Shown here piece by piece: positions 1-8,118 of a stretch of DNA of 64,000 nt. The position numbers and the translations under genes are program-made. The stretch is taken from positions 124,001-188,000 of the forward strand of contig NZ_JBCNYA010000001.1 in NCBI RefSeq assembly GCF_049727805.1, given 5' to 3'. Below the pieces are notes generated by a model that saw nothing but the letters and a program-made list of their open reading frames with translations, had not been told where the DNA came from and did not search any database. This DNA is from Frateuria_A sp049727805 (GTDB lineage: Bacteria > Pseudomonadota > Gammaproteobacteria > Xanthomonadales > Rhodanobacteraceae). Every line of letters starts with the position of its first letter. The first letter of the stretch is position 1.

Positions 1-213
1 CACCTCGTGGCGCAGGTCGCGCGCCAGGTCGGCGTTGGAATCGGCGAGATTCTCGTTCTGGCAGACCAGGCAGCGCAGTTGCCGCGTGAGGTTCTGGAAG
101 CGGACTTCCTGGGCGTGGTCCTTGAACGGCAGCGGGTCGATCGCCTGGGCGGCGACCGCGCCCGAAAGCACGACGAACACGGCCAGGAGCACTCGCAGGA
201 GCGTCCGGTTCAT
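1..213 (-). CDS. ccmH: Cytochrome c maturation protein CcmH, C-terminus beyond window
   Basis: Only the first 71 residues are visible; the gene runs off the left edge. It opens with a hydrophobic signal/anchor sequence ending near VAAQA and then shows the redox motif LRCLVCQNENLADS, the CxxC signature of CcmH/CycL. The family reduces the CXXCH motif of apocytochrome c in the periplasm before haem ligation. The ATG at 213 overlaps the stop of ccmG (ATGA), which implies translational coupling at the end of the ccm operon. Identity is firm; whether the C-terminal TPR (CcmI) part is fused cannot be seen. Confidence 0.93.
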   Translation of the reverse strand, partial: MNRTLLRVLLAVFVVLSGAVAAQAIDPLPFKDHAQEVRFQNLTRQLRCLVCQNENLADSNADLARDLRHEV

Positions 214-752
214 GGCGCCTCCTGCTTCAGTTGCGCGATCAGCGGCCTGAGCTCGCGCTCGATGACCTCGGGCGTGAACGGACCGATGTGCTTGTAGCGG
301 ATCACGCCCTTGGCATCGATCAGGAAGCTTTCCGGGGCGCCGTACACGCCGAAGTCGATCGCGGTGCGGCCGGGCTGGTCGGCGATCACCATGTCGTACG
401 GGTTGCCGTGGCGCGCGAGCCACGCCTTGGCGTCCTCGGGCGCATCCTTGTAGTCGTAGCCGACCAGCGGCACGCCCAGCGTGCGGCCTTCGGCCATCAG
501 CACCGGATGCTCTTCACCGCAGGCGATGCACCAGCTGGCGAACACGTTGACCAGGTAGGGCTTGCCCAGCATGGAAGCCTTGCTGACCGTCCTGGCGGGA
601 TCGTCCAGCAGCGGCAGCACGAATTCAGGCGCCGGCTTGCCGATCAACGGCGAGGGGACCTCGCGCGGGTCGTGCCGGGTGTTCCACCAGATGCCGAAGC
701 CAAACAGGCCGACCAGCAGCAGGAAGCCGATCAACGGCAGCGAACGGGTCAT
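210..752 (-). CDS. ccmG: Periplasmic thiol:disulfide oxidoreductase CcmG/DsbE
   Basis: A 180-aa membrane-anchored thioredoxin-fold protein. Residues 5-22 form the N-terminal transmembrane anchor, and the active site is WCIAC at 74-78 (C75, C78). The GVYGAPESFLID stretch is the cis-proline region of DsbE. The family passes reductant to CcmH and apocytochrome c. The start overlaps ccmF by 4 bp and the stop overlaps ccmH, so the gene is embedded in the coupled ccm operon. Length is normal for the family. Confidence 0.95.
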   Translation of the reverse strand: MTRSLPLIGFLLLVGLFGFGIWWNTRHDPREVPSPLIGKPAPEFVLPLLDDPARTVSKASMLGKPYLVNVFASWCIACGEEHPVLMAEGRTLGVPLVGYDYKDAPEDAKAWLARHGNPYDMVIADQPGRTAIDFGVYGAPESFLIDAKGVIRYKHIGPFTPEVIERELRPLIAQLKQEAP

Positions 753-2725
753 GCGCGGGATTCCTTCACCGGCAGTACCGGCTCGACCGCTTCCCTGGCG
801 GGCGCACGCCTGGCGCGGAAGCGCCGGTCGGCCGCGGCCACGAAGCCGCCCAGCATCATGAACAGGCCGCCGCCCCAGATCCAGCGCACGAACGGCTTGG
901 CGTAGAGACGCAGCGCCCAGGCGCCTTCGAGCCTGTTCGGGTCCATCGGCTCGCCGAGGGCCACGTAGAGGTCGCGGGTGACGCCGGGGTCGATCGCCGA
1001 CTCGGTCTGCACCTGGCCGCGCGGATAAGTGCGTTTCTGCGGGTGCATCACATCGATGGTCTTGCCGTCCTTGAGCACGGTGACGGTGCCCTGTTCGGCA
1101 TGCCAGTTGGGACCGCGCGTGGCTTTCACGCCGTCGAAGCGGAAGGTGTAGGCACCCACGGTCTGCGTGTCGCCGGGCGCCATGCGCACGTCGCGGGTGA
1201 CGCTCAGCGATTCGGACAGCAGCACGCCGACCAGGAACACGCCCAGGCCGAAGTGCGCCAGCAGCATGCCGGCCATCTCGGCGGGGTAGCGCCGCCCGCG
1301 CGGCATTTCCCGCCAGCGCTTGTAGACGTAAAGCAGCGTGCCGATGCCGCACCACACCGCGGCGGCCACGCCGGCGATCGCCCGGGCCTGGCTCTGCACG
1401 AAGAACGCGGCCACGATCGCGCAGGCCACTGCGGCGATGGTCACGCGAACGAGGACACTCTTCAGCGGCGCCGGCTCGCTCTTGCCCCAGCGCAGGAACG
1501 GTCCGAACGGCAGCAGCAACACCACCGGCAGCATCAGCAGCGGGAACAGGAAGCCGAAGTAGGGCGGCCCAACGGAAATCTTGCCCAGATGCAGCGCATC
1601 GCCGATCAGCGGGAACAGCGTGCCCAGCAGCACCATCGCCGCGGCCACGGTGAACATCAGGTTGGCGACGAGGATCACCGTCTCGCGCGAGAGCAGACCG
1701 AATGCCTTGCCGCCGGCGACCTTCGGCGCGCGCACCGCGTACAGCAGCAGCGAGCCGCCGATCACGATCGCCAGGAACGCCAGAATGTAGAGACCGCGGC
1801 GCGGATCGGAGGCGAAGGCATGCACCGAGGTCAGCACGCCCGAGCGCACCAGGAAAGTACCCAGCAGCGAGAGCGAGAAGGCGAAGATCGACAAGAGGAT
1901 GGTCCAGGCGCGCAGCGAGCCGCGTTTCTCCGTCACCGCCTGCGCGTGGATCAGCGCCACGCCCACCAGCCAGGGCATGAAGCTGGCGTTCTCCACCGGA
2001 TCCCAGAACCACCAGCCGCCCCAGCCCAACTCCGCGTACGCCCACCAGCTGCCAGCGACGATGCCGCAGGTGAGGAAGGCCCAGGCCGCGTTGGTCCACG
2101 GCCGCGCCCAGCGCACCCAGCCCTGTTCCAGCGAGCCGCCCAGCAGCGCGGCGATGGAGAAGGCGAAGGCCACCGAGAAGCCCACGTAACCCATGTACAG
2201 CACGGGCGGGTGGAAGGTCATGCCCGGGTCCTGCAGCACCGGGTTGAGATCGCCGCCGTCGGGCGGCATCGGCAGCAGACGCATGAAGGGGTTCGAGGTG
2301 AAGATGATGAAGGCCAGGAAGCCCACCGCGACGATGCCCAGCACGCCCAGCACGCGGGCCAGGAAATCCTCCGGCAACTGCCGGCTGAAGGCGGCCAGCG
2401 CCACCGTCCAGACGTTGAGGATCAGCACCCACAAGAGCATCGAGCCCTCGTGCGCGCCCCACACCGCCGCGATGCGGTAGTACCAGGGCAGGGCCAGGTT
2501 CGAGTTGTCGGCCACGTATTGCACCGAGAAGTCGAAGCGCAGGAACGCCCACACGAGCAGGCCGAACGCCATCGCCACGAACACCGCCTGGCCTGCCGCC
2601 GCGGGGCGGGCGATGGCCATCAGCGCGCGGTTGCCGCGCCAGGCGCCGATGAGCGGCAGCACGCCCTGCGCCAGGGCGAGCAACATGGCGAGGATCAGTG
2701 CGAGCTGGCCCAGTTCCGGCGTCAT
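749..2725 (-). CDS. ccmF: Haem lyase subunit CcmF
   Basis: A 658-aa polytopic membrane protein, full length for CcmF. The tryptophan-rich WWD signature WGGWWFWDPVENASFMPWL is clear, with many hydrophobic helices before and after it and a periplasmic domain near the C-terminus. With CcmH/I it forms the haem ligation complex that takes haem from holo-CcmE and attaches it to apocytochrome c. It overlaps ccmE by 4 bp at its start and ccmG by 4 bp at its end. Nothing anomalous is seen. Confidence 0.97.
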   Translation of the reverse strand: MTPELGQLALILAMLLALAQGVLPLIGAWRGNRALMAIARPAAAGQAVFVAMAFGLLVWAFLRFDFSVQYVADNSNLALPWYYRIAAVWGAHEGSMLLWVLILNVWTVALAAFSRQLPEDFLARVLGVLGIVAVGFLAFIIFTSNPFMRLLPMPPDGGDLNPVLQDPGMTFHPPVLYMGYVGFSVAFAFSIAALLGGSLEQGWVRWARPWTNAAWAFLTCGIVAGSWWAYAELGWGGWWFWDPVENASFMPWLVGVALIHAQAVTEKRGSLRAWTILLSIFAFSLSLLGTFLVRSGVLTSVHAFASDPRRGLYILAFLAIVIGGSLLLYAVRAPKVAGGKAFGLLSRETVILVANLMFTVAAAMVLLGTLFPLIGDALHLGKISVGPPYFGFLFPLLMLPVVLLLPFGPFLRWGKSEPAPLKSVLVRVTIAAVACAIVAAFFVQSQARAIAGVAAAVWCGIGTLLYVYKRWREMPRGRRYPAEMAGMLLAHFGLGVFLVGVLLSESLSVTRDVRMAPGDTQTVGAYTFRFDGVKATRGPNWHAEQGTVTVLKDGKTIDVMHPQKRTYPRGQVQTESAIDPGVTRDLYVALGEPMDPNRLEGAWALRLYAKPFVRWIWGGGLFMMLGGFVAAADRRFRARRAPAREAVEPVLPVKESRA

Positions 2726-3183
2726 TGCGGCGTCCCGCTGGCGGCCACGGCCTTGTTGCCGTGGTGCGCCTTCTCCATGGCGTCCTTCAGTTCCTTCGGC
2801 ATGTAGGTTTCGTCGTGCTTGGCCAGCACCTCGGTGGCGACGAAGTGGTCGCCGGCCATGTGCCCGGTCGCGATCACCGACTGGTTGTCGCGGAACAGGT
2901 CCGGCAGGATGCCGGTGTACTCCACCGGCATCGCGCCATCGGCGTCGACCACGGTGAAGCCGACCTTGAGCGAATCGCCCGAGCGCTGGATCGAGCCGGC
3001 CTTGACCATGCCGCCGAGGCGGAAGGTCTTGTAGGCCTCGGCCTGGCCCGAACGCACCTGGCTGGGAGTGAACAGGTAGTTCATGTTCTGCTGCAGGGCG
3101 AACACGGTCAGGCCCACCGCCACCAGGGCGGCAGCGAGCACGAGCAGGACGATGATCAGGCGGCGTTTGCGGGTCGGGTTCAT
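2722..3183 (-). CDS. ccmE: Periplasmic haem chaperone CcmE
   Basis: 153 aa. After a short basic N-terminus comes one transmembrane anchor (about 8-30) and an OB-fold domain. The covalent haem-binding histidine is H123 in LAKHDETYMP, with the downstream tyrosine Y127 that is typical of the family. The Ala/Gly-rich tail is flexible. CcmE receives haem from CcmC and delivers it to CcmF. It overlaps ccmD and ccmF by 4 bp each. Confidence 0.96.
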   Translation of the reverse strand: MNPTRKRRLIIVLLVLAAALVAVGLTVFALQQNMNYLFTPSQVRSGQAEAYKTFRLGGMVKAGSIQRSGDSLKVGFTVVDADGAMPVEYTGILPDLFRDNQSVIATGHMAGDHFVATEVLAKHDETYMPKELKDAMEKAHHGNKAVAASGTPQ

Positions 3184-3374
3184 GGGTTCACGGCAGGCGG
3201 AGCGGCGCGGTGCTGGCGCGCGGTTTGTCGCGCCAGGCGGGCGCGAAGTTCATTCAGGTTGCGGCGGCGGCGCAGCAGCGGGGAAATGAAATCGGCGAGC
3301 AGCACGATGAAGAACACCGCATAAGCCGGCCACACGTACGCGGCATAGCCTCCCATGGCGAAGAACTGGGTCAT
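3180..3374 (-). CDS. ccmD: Haem exporter protein CcmD
   Basis: A 64-aa small membrane protein with the characteristic start FFAMGGYAAYVWPAY, one transmembrane helix, and a basic cytoplasmic tail (PLLRRRRNLNELRARL). In the family it stabilises the CcmABC-CcmE complex and helps release holo-CcmE. Position between ccmC and ccmE, with 4-bp overlaps on both sides, supports the call as much as the short sequence does. Confidence 0.93.
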   Translation of the reverse strand: MTQFFAMGGYAAYVWPAYAVFFIVLLADFISPLLRRRRNLNELRARLARQTARQHRAAPPAVNP

Positions 3375-4156
3375 GCCTGCTCTCCCGGAACCTGTTCCCC
3401 TGGAACACCGTTCCCGGCGGCGATGCGACGTACCCAGTCCTTGCCGCCTTCGAGCTCCAGCAGGTCGGCGCGCACGCGGCCGAACAGGCTGGCGACGTAG
3501 TAGAGCTTGGTGGCCACCATCATGGTCAGCAGGGGCCAGAGCATGCTGGCGCTGATCTTCGACGGGCCCAGGATGCGCACGGTCGAGCCCTGGTGCAGGG
3601 TGTTCCACCAGTTCACCGAGAAATGGACGATCGGCACGTTGATGATGCCGATGATGGCGAGGAACGCGGCGGCGCGCGCACCCTGGCGGCGATCCTCGAA
3701 GGCGTGGTACAGGCCGATCACGCCCAGGTACAGGAACAGCAGCACCAGTTCGGAGGTCAGCCGCGCGTCCCAGGTCCACCAGGTGCCCCACATCGGCTTG
3801 CCCCACAGCGAACCGGTGACCAGGGTGATGAAGGTGAAGGCCGCGCCGATCGGCGCCGACTCCATCGCCACCGCCTCGGCCAGCTTGATCCGCCAGACCA
3901 GCGCGATGAACGAGGCGACGGCCATCACGCCGTAGATGAACAGTCCCATCCAGGCGCTCGGCACGTGGATGAAGATGATGCGGTAGGCATCACCCTGCTG
4001 GTAATCGGCGGGCGCCAGCACCAGGCCGCCGTACAGGGCGACGGCGCCGGAGACCAGCGCCAGCGCCAGGAACCATGGCCGCAGCGTGCCGGCGAACCGA
4101 TAGAAGATCGGCGGCGAGCCGAGCTTGTGCAGCCAGAGGGGAATCCACTTGGACAT
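3371..4156 (-). CDS. ccmC: Haem-handling membrane protein CcmC
   Basis: 261 aa with six predicted membrane helices and the WWD signature GTWWTWDARLTSELVLL, flanked by conserved histidine-containing segments (FIHVPSAWMG and VHFSVNWWN). CcmC loads haem onto CcmE. The ATG at 4156 was chosen because it gives the standard MSKWIPLWLHKL N-terminus; the reading frame stays open upstream into ccmB but without family similarity. Only 4 bp separate it from ccmB. Confidence 0.96.
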   Translation of the reverse strand: MSKWIPLWLHKLGSPPIFYRFAGTLRPWFLALALVSGAVALYGGLVLAPADYQQGDAYRIIFIHVPSAWMGLFIYGVMAVASFIALVWRIKLAEAVAMESAPIGAAFTFITLVTGSLWGKPMWGTWWTWDARLTSELVLLFLYLGVIGLYHAFEDRRQGARAAAFLAIIGIINVPIVHFSVNWWNTLHQGSTVRILGPSKISASMLWPLLTMMVATKLYYVASLFGRVRADLLELEGGKDWVRRIAAGNGVPGEQVPGEQA

Positions 4157-4160
4157 GATC

Positions 4161-4847
4161 TTAGGCGTCCAACGCAATACGAAGGGCGGCCGCGCAGGCG
4201 AGTGGCGCCAGCACCAGGGCCAGGGCGAGCGCCGCGCCGAGCCAGGCGATCGGGGACACCCACGGTAACCCCTGTTGGGCGGCCGCGACCGCGCCTGCGG
4301 CAAAGATGACCACCGGCACGCACAGCGGCAGCAACATCAGGGCGAGAAGCATACCAGAGCGCCGCGTCCCGGCCGTCAGCGCGACCAGCACGGCGCCCAG
4401 CAGGCTGAGCATCGGCGTGGCCAGCAGCAGCGCCAGCAGCAGCACGCCCATCACCGGCACGGGCAGGTGCAGCATGCCGGCCAGCAACGGCGCGATCACG
4501 ATCAGCGGCAGCGCGGTGGTGAGCCAGTGCGCGAGGATCTTCATCGCCAGCATCAGCGCCAGCGGTTGCGGCGCGAGCACGAGTTGTTCCAGCGAACCGT
4601 CCTCGATGTCGCTGCGGAACATCGCATCGAGCGCCAGCAGCATGGCCAGCAGCACGGTGACCAGCACCACGCCGCCGGCGATCCGCTGCAACAGGGCATC
4701 TTCCGGGCCCAGCGCAAAGGGGAACAGCGTCGCCACGATCAGCGCATAGAGCACCGGCATGGCGATATCGCCGCGACGCCGCCAGGCCAGCGTGAGATCG
4801 CGCCGCAGCACCGCCACGCAGGCAGCCGGAAGGGGCGTCGGGCTCAT
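4161..4847 (-). CDS. ccmB: Haem ABC exporter permease CcmB
   Basis: 228 aa with six hydrophobic helices and the conserved segment SDIEDGSLEQLVLAPQPL typical of CcmB. It pairs with the ATPase CcmA; ATP hydrolysis by CcmAB drives release of holo-CcmE from CcmC/D. It starts 36 bp after ccmA ends and is followed 4 bp later by ccmC. Length matches the family. Confidence 0.95.
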   Translation of the reverse strand: MSPTPLPAACVAVLRRDLTLAWRRRGDIAMPVLYALIVATLFPFALGPEDALLQRIAGGVVLVTVLLAMLLALDAMFRSDIEDGSLEQLVLAPQPLALMLAMKILAHWLTTALPLIVIAPLLAGMLHLPVPVMGVLLLALLLATPMLSLLGAVLVALTAGTRRSGMLLALMLLPLCVPVVIFAAGAVAAAQQGLPWVSPIAWLGAALALALVLAPLACAAALRIALDA

Positions 4848-4883
4848 GACGGCCGCTCCGGAGCCAGTATTGGGCGAAGGATC

Positions 4884-5516
4884 TCAGGCATGCATGCGGA
4901 TCCGCTTCGGCTCGCCGCCGTGGAAGCTCACCGCTCCATGGCTGGTCACCAGCGCCGCGCCACCCTCGGCCACGTGCGCCTCCAACAGGCGGTTGACCAG
5001 CGCGATGCCCGCGCGGTCCAGGTTCGCGTACGGCTCGTCCAGCAGCCACAGCACCGCCGGCAGCAGCAGCAACCGCGCCAGCGCGGCGCGCTTCTTCTGG
5101 CCCGCGGACAGCCGGCGCACGGGTTCGTCCTCGTAGCCGGGCAGACCGACCTCGGCCAGCACGGACGCGGCGCTGCGTCCCTCGCGCGCGCCGTGCAGCC
5201 CGGCGGCGATGCGCAGGTTCTCGCGTGGGCTCATGTCCATCTTCAGGCCCAGTTGATGGCCCAGGAACAACACCTCGCCTGCGCAGGCGTCGCGCTGCCA
5301 GGGCTGGCCTCGCCATAGCAGCTCGCCCTCGCCGACGTGTAGCAGGCCGGCCAACTGGCGCAGCAGGGTGGTCTTGCCGCTGCCGTTGTCGCCCTCGACC
5401 AGGGCCAGCTCGCCCGCGTGCAGGGCGAAATCCAGCGGTCCGAACACCGGCTCGTCGGCGCGCAGGAAGGACAGGCCCCGCGCCTGCAGCAGCGGGATGG
5501 CATGGACGGAAGTCAT
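4884..5516 (-). CDS. ccmA: Haem ABC exporter ATPase CcmA
   Basis: 210 aa. Walker A is GDNGSGKT (42-49), the ABC signature region reads RRLSAGQKKRAALARLL, and Walker B is LWLLDEPYANLD. The ATG at 5516 begins MTSVHAIPLL; a TTG 18 bp upstream is possible but less likely. It is the first gene of the ccmABCDEFGH operon. An imperfect promoter may lie in the 84-bp gap behind it (TGGACA, 18 bp, GACAAT), but this is weak evidence. Confidence 0.95.
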   Translation of the reverse strand: MTSVHAIPLLQARGLSFLRADEPVFGPLDFALHAGELALVEGDNGSGKTTLLRQLAGLLHVGEGELLWRGQPWQRDACAGEVLFLGHQLGLKMDMSPRENLRIAAGLHGAREGRSAASVLAEVGLPGYEDEPVRRLSAGQKKRAALARLLLLPAVLWLLDEPYANLDRAGIALVNRLLEAHVAEGGAALVTSHGAVSFHGGEPKRIRMHA

Positions 5517-5600
5517 CCGGGGGATTGTCCGCAATGCGCAAGCGGCTTGTCCATGCGGTGCGGCGGCGCACCTGCGGCAGGCCTCGCGCCAGGGCTGCCC

Positions 5601-6005
5601 TCAGCGCAACCGCAACTCCGCCGGTCCAGCCCCATGTCCGGACAGCCAGGCGTTCTGCCCGTACCGGTCGCCCAGCCGCTCCAGCGCATCTGCGTCGATA
5701 CCCACGATCCAGAAGCTGGGCTCGCGCCAGCCATCCGTACCCTTGCCCAGCGCCGGGTGGATGCCGAGCGAGCCATCGCCCCGCAGATCGGCGAGCAGGC
5801 GCCGCTGGACCTCGCGGTTGGCCGAAGGCGGCTGCGGCCTGGAGCGTGGATTCCAGGCGGTGAAGAAACCCCAGTCGCGATCGCCGGCCAGCGGCCGCAA
5901 CGCGACCGGCAACGGTTCACCGATGCGGATCGTGGCGGCACCGCCGGAACGCAGGCGCACGCGGTAGGCGCTGCGGCAATAAGCCTTCAGCAGTTCGTCA
6001 TCCAT
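5601..6005 (-). CDS. DUF3293 family protein
   Basis: A 134-aa soluble protein that looks like DUF3293: FFTAWNPRSRPQPPSANREVQRRL in the first half, and PSFWIVGIDADALERLGDRYGQNAWL near the end. The function of this family is unknown. Its start overlaps the end of kmo by 8 bp, so it is probably co-transcribed and translationally coupled. The family call comes from recalled sequence style, not from a search. Confidence 0.75.
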   Translation of the reverse strand: MDDELLKAYCRSAYRVRLRSGGAATIRIGEPLPVALRPLAGDRDWGFFTAWNPRSRPQPPSANREVQRRLLADLRGDGSLGIHPALGKGTDGWREPSFWIVGIDADALERLGDRYGQNAWLSGHGAGPAELRLR

Positions 6006-7395
6006 GGCGCAGCGGCGGCAACGGCGGCAGCGTGGCCCTGAGCGTGGCCATCGCCGCGTCCAGGTCGACCGAAGCGGGGTCGTTCGAATCGCGCAGCAGT
6101 TGTTCCAGCAGCACGTCCTGCGCCCGCCCGCGTTCGAGCGCGTAGGCGTAGGGAAGGTGGCTGAAGGTGACCATGCGGTAGCGCGCCATGAAGTGCTCCG
6201 GCGCACGCGCTGCCAGGCGCGCACCGAGTTCCCGCTTGGCCAGGTAACGCGGGTCGGCGACCGAGTCGCGCATCTCGACGTAGTTTTCGATCGCCATGGC
6301 GGCGATCGCGTCGGCGTTGGGCTGGCGGATGCGCTGGAACTCGGCGAAGGCCTCGGCCGGGTCGCTGCCGTCCAGCAAGTCGGCCAACGCCACCGTGTCC
6401 TCGAATCCGCAGTTCATGCCCTGGCCGTGGAAAGGCACGATGGCGTGGGCGGCGTCGCCCACCAGCAATGCGCGGCCGTCGAGGTGCCAGCGTTCCAGAT
6501 ACAAAGTGGCCAGCGTACCGACCGGATGGGCGTCGTAGTCCTGGGCGAAGCTGGGCAGCAAGGGCAGCAGGTCGGCGAAGTCATCCTTGAAGAAAGCTTC
6601 GGCGGCGCGTGCGTCCGGCAGCGTGGCGAAGCTCGGATGCGGCCCCTGCGCGGGCAGGAACAGGGTGACGGTGAAGCTGCCCTCGGTGTTGGGCAGGGCG
6701 ATGCACATATAGCCGCCGCGCGGCCAGATATGCAGTGCGTTGGGTTCGATCGCGAACTGGTCGTGACCGCCGCTGTCCCGCAGCAGCGCGGGCGGCAGCC
6801 GCGACGCCGGCGGAATCTCCAGCTCCTTGTAGCCGTGCCCCAGCCATTCGGTGCGCTCGCCCAGTGGACGATGGGCATTCATCGCGGCGCGCAGGGCCGA
6901 GCCTGCGCCGTCGGCGCCAACCAGGACCGGGGCGTCGAGTTCGTGTTCGATGCCCTCGGAATCGGCCACGCGCATGCGCCCGGCGTCGAAGTCGGCCGAG
7001 ACCAGGCCCTGGCCGAAATGGAAGCGCACGCCGGCCGCTTCGGCTGCATCCAGCAACAGCATGTTGAGTCCGCCGCGCGAGACCGACCAGATCACCTCGC
7101 TGTCGTCCACGCCGTAGCGTTGCAGGCCGCTGCGGCCGTCGGCGGTGTGCACCATGCGTCCGCGCATCATCACGGCACGCCGCAGCACCTCGTCTGCAAG
7201 GCCCGCGCTGCGCAAGGCCTGCAGGCCACGCTCGGCCAACGCCAGGTTGATCGAGCGGCCACCGGCGAAGCCGGCCACGCGCGGATCGCGACGTTTCTCG
7301 AACACGTCCACGGCGAAGCCGCGTCGCGCCAGTTGCTGCGCCAGCAGTGCGCCGACCAGGCCGCCGCCGATCAGGGTAAGGGAGGGTTTGCTCAT
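5998..7395 (-). CDS. kmo: Kynurenine 3-monooxygenase
   Basis: A 465-aa FAD-dependent aromatic hydroxylase. The N-terminal dinucleotide-binding motif is LIGGGLVGALLAQQLARRG, followed by RSINLALAERG, typical of kynurenine monooxygenases. The second FAD motif is LVGDAAHAIVPFHGQGMNCGFED. It converts L-kynurenine to 3-hydroxykynurenine in the tryptophan-to-quinolinate route to NAD, which occurs in Xanthomonadales. No other kyn genes are adjacent. The ATG at 7395 gives the canonical start; the open frame upstream runs through a REP-like repeat and is not coding. Confidence 0.93.
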   Translation of the reverse strand: MSKPSLTLIGGGLVGALLAQQLARRGFAVDVFEKRRDPRVAGFAGGRSINLALAERGLQALRSAGLADEVLRRAVMMRGRMVHTADGRSGLQRYGVDDSEVIWSVSRGGLNMLLLDAAEAAGVRFHFGQGLVSADFDAGRMRVADSEGIEHELDAPVLVGADGAGSALRAAMNAHRPLGERTEWLGHGYKELEIPPASRLPPALLRDSGGHDQFAIEPNALHIWPRGGYMCIALPNTEGSFTVTLFLPAQGPHPSFATLPDARAAEAFFKDDFADLLPLLPSFAQDYDAHPVGTLATLYLERWHLDGRALLVGDAAHAIVPFHGQGMNCGFEDTVALADLLDGSDPAEAFAEFQRIRQPNADAIAAMAIENYVEMRDSVADPRYLAKRELGARLAARAPEHFMARYRMVTFSHLPYAYALERGRAQDVLLEQLLRDSNDPASVDLDAAMATLRATLPPLPPLRHG

Positions 7396-7470
7396 GGGCG
7401 ATCCGTTGCGTCGTATCGCCGAACTGTTCCGCAAGCGGGCTGCGTGTGCAACGGGCACTCGCTGCAACGT

Positions 7471-7536
7471 GGGGTGAGCTTCAGCCCACCAGCTCCATCT
7501 GGTGCGCAAAGGCGAGGTGGGCTGAAGCCCACCCTA
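7471..7536. repeat. REP/BIME-type inverted repeat
   Basis: Two copies of a palindromic unit in inverted orientation: GGGTGAGCTTCAGCCCACC (slightly degenerate) at about 7472-7490, and GGTGGGCTGAAGCCCACCC from 7516. Each copy is itself a hairpin (GGGCTTCAGCCC core). The same unit recurs at 27559-27627. It lies in the gap between kmo and phaR. Confidence 0.85.
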
Positions 7537-7553
7537 CGGTCCTGCGTCGGAAA

Positions 7554-8030
7554 TCAGCCCTTGCGGTTCTTGTTCGGCGGCGTCTGCGCCGCAGCGTCGA
7601 GGAAGCCACGCTGCATGGTCTTCCAGGCGTCCAGGTTGCGCTCGGTCAGCTCGTTGAGCATCGACCAGGGCGTCTGGCCCATCAGGCTGTTGAGCTGCGC
7701 GCGGAACTGCTGCTGCTGGTCGAGGAACACCTGCAGGCTGCGCTCCAGGTAAGGGCCCATGAAGCCCTGCAGCGAGTCGCCGTAGAAGCGGATGATCTGG
7801 CTCAGCAACTGGGGCGAGAGCATCGGCTGCCCCTTCTCCTCGTGTTCGGAGATGATCTGCAGCAGCACGGAGCGGGTGAGGTCCTCGCCGCTCTTGGCAT
7901 CGCGGACCTCGAAGGTTTCGCCGTCCAGTACCAGCTGACGGACTTCTTCCAGCGTGATGTAGCTGGAGATCTCCGTGTCGTAGAGCCGGCGGTTCGGATA
8001 CTTCTTGATGATGCGCAGTTTTTGTGCCAT
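7554..8030 (-). CDS. phaR: Polyhydroxyalkanoate synthesis regulator PhaR
   Basis: 158 aa. The N-terminus RIIKKYPNRRLYDTEISSYITLEEV is the PHB/PHA accumulation regulator DNA-binding domain (PhaR_N), followed by the PHB_acc domain (LLSQIIRFYGDSLQGFMGPYLERSLQVFLDQQ). The family represses phasin and PHA genes and senses PHA granules. No pha genes lie nearby. It is separated from its neighbours by gaps of 88 and 158 bp, so it is probably monocistronic. Confidence 0.92.
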   Translation of the reverse strand: MAQKLRIIKKYPNRRLYDTEISSYITLEEVRQLVLDGETFEVRDAKSGEDLTRSVLLQIISEHEEKGQPMLSPQLLSQIIRFYGDSLQGFMGPYLERSLQVFLDQQQQFRAQLNSLMGQTPWSMLNELTERNLDAWKTMQRGFLDAAAQTPPNKNRKG

Positions 8031-8118
8031 GCGGCACACGCTAGCAGAACGTATTGCGCTGCACCAGACATCCATGCTGCACCCCCGGGTGCAGCAATCC
8101 GCTCCGTGCCGCCCTGCG

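Noticed and set aside
210..2806. Very long open frames antisense or alternate to ccmF (780 aa minus, 587 aa plus)
   Set aside because: High GC at third positions keeps other frames open. Composition is Arg/His/Gln-rich without family features. Only the C-terminal part of the 780-aa frame is real (CcmG).
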